Shown: positions 60,532 through 64,000 of the stretch, piece by piece
Numbering within the stretch: the first letter of the stretch is position 1
How the letters are laid out: each line of letters opens with the position of its first letter
Assembly: GCF_025290835.2 (NCBI RefSeq)
Contig: NZ_JAOCQD020000004.1
Span: 496,001 to 560,000 of the forward strand
DNA: 64,000 bases
Source: Aquabacterium sp. OR-4
Lineage (GTDB): Bacteria > Pseudomonadota > Gammaproteobacteria > Burkholderiales > Burkholderiaceae_C
Direction: 5' to 3'
The notes under the pieces: model-generated
Told to the model about the DNA's origin: nothing
Database searches by the model: none
Seen by the model: only the letters and a program-made list of their open reading frames with translations
Made by a program: the position numbers and the translations under genes

Positions 60532-61425
60532 ATGAGCACTGCCCCTGCCGCGGCCCCAACGCTGCGCACCAACCTGGCCGACTACGCCGTCACCCGCGCC
60601 ATGAAGGACGGCCGGGTGCGCTCGGACCTCGTCACGCTCGACTTCTGCGGCCCCACGCCGGCGCACAACGGCTTCAAGGCCATGGTGCGCGAGAACGCCT
60701 TCGACTGCGGCGAGCTGGCCATCGTCACGTACCTGCAGGCCAAGGCCTATGGCAAGCCCTATGTGCTGCTGCCGGCACCGATCTCGGGGCGCTTCCAGCA
60801 CCACTGCGGCGGCTTCAACCTCGACTTCGGCCACCTCGACCCGAAGGACATCGAGGGCAAGCGCGTGGGCGTGCGCAGCTATGCCCAGACCACCGGGCTG
60901 TGGATTCGCGGCGTGCTGCGCCACGAGTACGGGGTCGACCTCGACAAGGTGACCTGGATGACGCTCAACGACGGCCACCTGGCCGAGTACAGCGACCCGG
61001 CCAACTGCATCCGCCTGCCCAAGGGCTCGTCGATCCCCGACATGATGATGGCCGGCGAGCTTGACGCCGCGCTGCTGGGCGAAGACATGCCCAAGGACCC
61101 GCGCGTGCGCACCCTGGTGCCCGACGCGCATGCCGCCGCCAAGGCCTGGTACGCGCGAGAAGGCTTCGTGCCGATCAACCACATGTTCGTGGTGCACGAG
61201 AGCCTGTCGCAGAACCGGCCCGACATCGTGCGCGAGATCTACCGCATGGTGGCCGACAGCCGCGCGCTGGCCGAGGGCGTGCCGGCGGTGTTTCCGCCGC
61301 TGGGCCTGGAGGCCAACCGCAAGGGCCTGCAGGCGGCCATCGACTGGGCGCTCGACCAGAAGATCATCCCCCAGCGCCTGAGCGTCGACCAGCTGTTCGA
61401 CGACCTCACCGGCAGCCTCGGATGA
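60532..61425 (+). CDS. Second Pht5-like (4,5-dihydroxyphthalate decarboxylase-family) protein
   Basis: A 297-aa paralogue of the gene at 52704, again without signal peptide. LADYAVTRAMKDGRVRSDLVTLDFCG, FDCGELAIVTYLQAKAYGKPYVLLPAPIS, DIEGKRVGVRSYAQTTGLWIRGVLRHEYG and GFVPINHMFVVHESL match family positions. Having two divergent copies at both ends of the aromatic genes suggests two decarboxylation steps or different subunits. Overlaps the next gene by ATGA. Confidence 0.8.
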   Translation: MSTAPAAAPTLRTNLADYAVTRAMKDGRVRSDLVTLDFCGPTPAHNGFKAMVRENAFDCGELAIVTYLQAKAYGKPYVLLPAPISGRFQHHCGGFNLDFGHLDPKDIEGKRVGVRSYAQTTGLWIRGVLRHEYGVDLDKVTWMTLNDGHLAEYSDPANCIRLPKGSSIPDMMMAGELDAALLGEDMPKDPRVRTLVPDAHAAAKAWYAREGFVPINHMFVVHESLSQNRPDIVREIYRMVADSRALAEGVPAVFPPLGLEANRKGLQAAIDWALDQKIIPQRLSVDQLFDDLTGSLG

Positions 61426-62657
61426 ACCTGCGCGCGTGCTCGCTGCTGCTCGGCGGCCTGGCCGTCGGCGCCGCGGCGCTGCTGCTGCCGGCCCGGGCCA
61501 CCGCGGCACCTGCGAGCGCGCCACCTGCGAGCGCGGCATCTGCGACCGCGCCACCTGCGACCGCAGCACCTGCCACCCCGGCACAGCCCGCCGCCGCCTG
61601 TGGCGCCAACGGCCTGGTGCTGGTGGGCAGCGAGGGCGGCCAGCTGCACCGCCTGCGGCTCGATACCTGCAGCGGCGCACTGACGCCGCTGGGCGAGCCG
61701 CTGGCGCTGGCGCGGCCGCGCTGGATCACGCCGCACCCCACGCTGCCGGTGGTCTACGTGGCCAGCGACGCCGAGGGCCACGAGGGCCGCGTGGCCGCCT
61801 ATGCGCTGGATGCCGACGGCGCTGCGCTGGCCGCGCTGGGCAGCGTGGGCAGCGGTGGCGCCGGCGCCACCCACCTGGCCGTGGTGCCCGGCGCCCGCGG
61901 CCTGCTGGTGGCCAACTTCGGCGCCGGCTCGGCCAGCAGCCTGGCCCTGCTGGCCGACGGCCGCCTGGGCGAGCGCACGGCCACGCTGCAGGCCACCGGT
62001 TCGGGCCCGCACCGCCGCCAGGCCAGCGCCCACGCGCATGGCGTCACGCCCGATCCCAGCGGCCGCTGGGCCCTGGTGGCCGACCTGGGCGCCGACCGCC
62101 TGTTCGTGCACGCCATCGAACCCGCCAGCCAGCGCCTGCTGGCCGACGAGGTGCAGCCGCCGCGCCACCTGGCCCTGGCGCCGGGCAGCGGCCCGCGCCG
62201 CACCCTGTTTGGCGCCGACGGGCGCAGCGTGTACCTGGTCAATGAACTGAGCGGCCAGCTGCAGGTGCTGCGCTGGCATGCCGACAGTGCCCGCCTGAGC
62301 CCGCTGCAGACCCTGCCGCTGGCCAGCCCCGGCTTCAGCGGCACGCCCAGCGGCTCGGAGCTGCTGCTGGCCCGCGACGGCCGCACGCTGTATGCCGGCC
62401 ACCGCGGCGAGAACCAGCTGCTGGCCTGGCGCATCGACCCCGCCAGCGGCCAGCTGAGCCTGCTGCAGCGCCTGCCGCTGGCCGGCCAGGGCCCGTGGGC
62501 GGCCGATCTGCACCCGTCGGGCCGCTGGCTGCTCACCGCCAACCTGCGCAGCCACCAGGTGCAGGTGTTCGCGGTGGATGCCGCCAGCGGCAGCCTGCGC
62601 GAAGCCGGCCCGCCGCTGCCCCTGCCCGGCGCGATGAGCCTGAGCGCCGTGCGCTGA
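61422..62657 (+). CDS. Secreted seven-bladed propeller, 6-phosphogluconolactonase (YbhE)-like
   Basis: A 411-aa protein. A signal peptide (ACSLLLGGLAVGAAALLLPARATA) and a PPAS-type linker encoded by short repeats precede the lactonase/cycloisomerase propeller: WITPHPTLPVVYVASDAEG, THLAVVPGARGLLVANFG, AHGVTPDPSGRWALVADLGADRLFVHAIE and LYAGHRGENQLLAWRID. Periplasmic, unlike YbhE. It may hydrolyse a lactone outside the cytoplasm. Start coupled to the preceding gene. Confidence 0.8.
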   Translation: MNLRACSLLLGGLAVGAAALLLPARATAAPASAPPASAASATAPPATAAPATPAQPAAACGANGLVLVGSEGGQLHRLRLDTCSGALTPLGEPLALARPRWITPHPTLPVVYVASDAEGHEGRVAAYALDADGAALAALGSVGSGGAGATHLAVVPGARGLLVANFGAGSASSLALLADGRLGERTATLQATGSGPHRRQASAHAHGVTPDPSGRWALVADLGADRLFVHAIEPASQRLLADEVQPPRHLALAPGSGPRRTLFGADGRSVYLVNELSGQLQVLRWHADSARLSPLQTLPLASPGFSGTPSGSELLLARDGRTLYAGHRGENQLLAWRIDPASGQLSLLQRLPLAGQGPWAADLHPSGRWLLTANLRSHQVQVFAVDAASGSLREAGPPLPLPGAMSLSAVR

Positions 62658-62727
62658 ACCCCTTTGGCCCACCCGCCCGCGGCCTGTGCCTGGCCGCGGT
62701 GCCCCAACCCTCCCGAGGAGACCGGTC

Positions 62728-64000
62728 ATGGACCGCCGCACCTTCCTGAGCCGCGCCGGCACCGCCGCCTGCGCCCTGTCGCCGCTGGCCCTGCCGCGCA
62801 CCGCCCTGGCCACGGCCACAGCCACGAACGCAGCGCCGGCCGCCCCGGCCGCGCTGGGCCCGCTGCTGCTCAACCGCATCGGCCCGTCGGCCTCGGCCGT
62901 CTACATCGCCAACGCCGACGGCAGCGGCGAGCGCAAGCTGATCGACAGCGGCACGCTCGACTACAACGCCAGCTTCTCGGCCGATGGCCAGTGGCTGGTG
63001 TTCACCTCCGAGCGCGACGGCCTGGGCAACTCCAACCTCTACCGCATGCGGGTCGACGGCAGCCAGCTCGAACGCCTGACCGAGGGCCCGGCGGTCGAGG
63101 ATGCCGGCGTGTTCTCGCCCGACGGCAGCCAGGTGGCCTTCGTCAGCACGCGCGACAGCCTGCTGGCCAACATCTGGGTGCTGGACCTGAAGACCCGCCG
63201 GCTGCGCAACCTGACCGGCGTGGCCGCGCTGCAGGGCCGGCCCGAGTCGCCCAACGGCTTCTTCCGCCCCAGCTGGTCGCCCGACGGCCAGTGGCTGGCC
63301 TTCTCGTCGGACCGCAACACCGACTGGAAGGGCCACCACGACGGCGCCGGCTGGGAGCACACCCAGGAGCTCAGCATCTACGTGATGCGCGCCGACGGCT
63401 CGGGCCTGCGCCAGGTGGCCAGCCGCAAGGCCCACTGCCAGGGCTCGCCCAAGTGGTCGCCCGACGGCCGGCGCATCGTGTTCTACGAAACCCTGGCCGA
63501 ATACACCTACTGGGTGCTGCGGCCCGACCTGCTGCTGAAGATCGACTCGCAGATCGTCTCGGTGGACGTGGCCAGCGGCGCGCGCACCGTGCACACCAGC
63601 GGCCCGGGCTTCAAGATCAGCCCGCAGTACCGCGGCCAGGACGAGATCGTCTACCGCCGCAAGGGCGGCCCCGAGGACGGCCTGTACAGCACCGTGAGCG
63701 GCCAGCCCGTGGTCAGGCTGGCCGGCTTGCGCACGCCCAGCTGGTCGGCCGATGGCCGCCAGCTGGTGTACGAGAAGTTCACCTGGCGCGGCTGGAAGCA
63801 GAACCAGCCGCTGTACAGCTGGGACCCGCAGCGCGAGTACCGCTACACCGATGTGTGGCCGGCGTTCTCGAAGGACGGCTGGATGGTGCTCACCGCCAAG
63901 CACGAGGACGGCTCGGTCGACGTGATGCGGCCCGATGGCTCGCAGCGCCGCCGCGTCTACGACGTCACGCGGCAAAGCGGGCTCGACCCCACGCTGGTGC
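62728..64000 (+). CDS. TolB/PD40 beta-propeller protein, exported by Tat (partial)
   Basis: The frame is open from ATG 62728 (GAGGAG site upstream) to the end of the window, at least 424 codons. DRRTFLSRAG is a twin-arginine signal, followed by a hydrophobic stretch. Repeated WD40-like PD40 units are seen: NASFSADGQWLVFTSERDG, DAGVFSPDGSQVAFVSTRD, RPSWSPDGQWLAFSSDRN and SPKWSPDGRRIVFYE. Periplasmic; may be a hydrolase or a binding scaffold. Last visible gene of the operon. Confidence 0.85.
   Translation, partial: MDRRTFLSRAGTAACALSPLALPRTALATATATNAAPAAPAALGPLLLNRIGPSASAVYIANADGSGERKLIDSGTLDYNASFSADGQWLVFTSERDGLGNSNLYRMRVDGSQLERLTEGPAVEDAGVFSPDGSQVAFVSTRDSLLANIWVLDLKTRRLRNLTGVAALQGRPESPNGFFRPSWSPDGQWLAFSSDRNTDWKGHHDGAGWEHTQELSIYVMRADGSGLRQVASRKAHCQGSPKWSPDGRRIVFYETLAEYTYWVLRPDLLLKIDSQIVSVDVASGARTVHTSGPGFKISPQYRGQDEIVYRRKGGPEDGLYSTVSGQPVVRLAGLRTPSWSADGRQLVYEKFTWRGWKQNQPLYSWDPQREYRYTDVWPAFSKDGWMVLTAKHEDGSVDVMRPDGSQRRRVYDVTRQSGLDPTLV

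Noticed and set aside
61799..62707. 302-codon minus-strand frame opposite the propeller gene
   Set aside because: Ser/Arg/Ala-rich antisense frame; the plus strand has clear propeller repeats.

Overview
This window is high-GC chromosomal DNA. It most likely comes from a betaproteobacterium of the order Burkholderiales (Rubrivivax / Leptothrix / Ideonella type). The reasons are strong G/C preference at third codon positions, an EpsA-type LuxR regulator, TctC-family binding proteins, DUF1302/DUF1329 outer-membrane genes, a LigJ-type meta-cleavage enzyme and a Burkholderiales-style porin. No rRNA, tRNA or CRISPR array was seen.

Region 1 (1-14.5 kb, minus strand). A tightly overlapping type II secretion-like operon runs from the major pseudopilin GspG at 14.3 kb through GspF, GspE, L-like, a frameshifted PilN/GspL-C-like gene, M-like, C-like, a lipoprotein secretin and three pseudopilins to an EpsA-like LuxR regulator. 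Directly downstream is an energy-transduction set: ExbB fused to a secreted DUF2341/LamG-like region, two ExbD proteins and a TonB-like lipoprotein. The same operator-like palindrome, TGAGCCG-N2-CGGCTCA, lies in front of both units, so the LuxR protein encoded between them may control both.

Region 2 (14.5-26.6 kb). This holds a small conserved hypothetical gene, a DUF47/PhoU-like protein coupled to a PPDK-like protein that lacks the PEP barrel, and a 273-bp element with perfect 34-bp terminal inverted repeats. An envelope/lipid group follows: LpxH-like phosphohydrolase, phosphatidylserine decarboxylase, class III aminotransferase, membrane protein and GT4 glycosyltransferase. A large inverted repeat with a hexanucleotide satellite sits among these genes. 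An M20 amidohydrolase ends the region.

Region 3 (26.7-35.3 kb) is an accessory island between remnants of phosphonate genes (phnC, phnD and phnE fragments on the left, phnM on the right). It carries a YefM/YoeB-type toxin-antitoxin pair and a retron-like locus: a structured upstream region, a 78-aa protein, an Xre regulator and a reverse transcriptase with NAxxH and YVDD motifs. An intact IS66-family element (30827-33499, 8-bp target duplication GAAATTGC) has split the reverse transcriptase gene. Removing the element and one duplication copy restores a 346-residue frame. A DUF2185 protein follows.

Region 4 (35.3-41.1 kb) holds DgkA, a membrane protein, the lysophospholipid transporter LplT, a split dehydroshikimate dehydratase / HPPD-like pair and a divergent IclR regulator with a perfect palindromic operator between them.

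Region 5 (41.3-64 kb) is about transport and catabolism. It contains a porin and a six-gene minus-strand operon (DUF1302, DUF1329, YCF48-like, MMPL, UspA-hemerythrin fusion, TctC). A LysR regulator is divergent from a plus-strand aromatic catabolic operon: Pht5-like, LigJ, LigI-like amidohydrolase, MFS transporter, LigB-type ring-cleavage dioxygenase, HpcH/HpaI aldolase, ThDP enzyme, a second Pht5-like protein, a lactonase-like propeller and a PD40 propeller running off the window. The gene set suggests uptake, decarboxylation and ring cleavage of a carboxylated hydroxy-aromatic compound to 4-oxalomesaconate and then central metabolites. The actual substrate cannot be read from the sequence.
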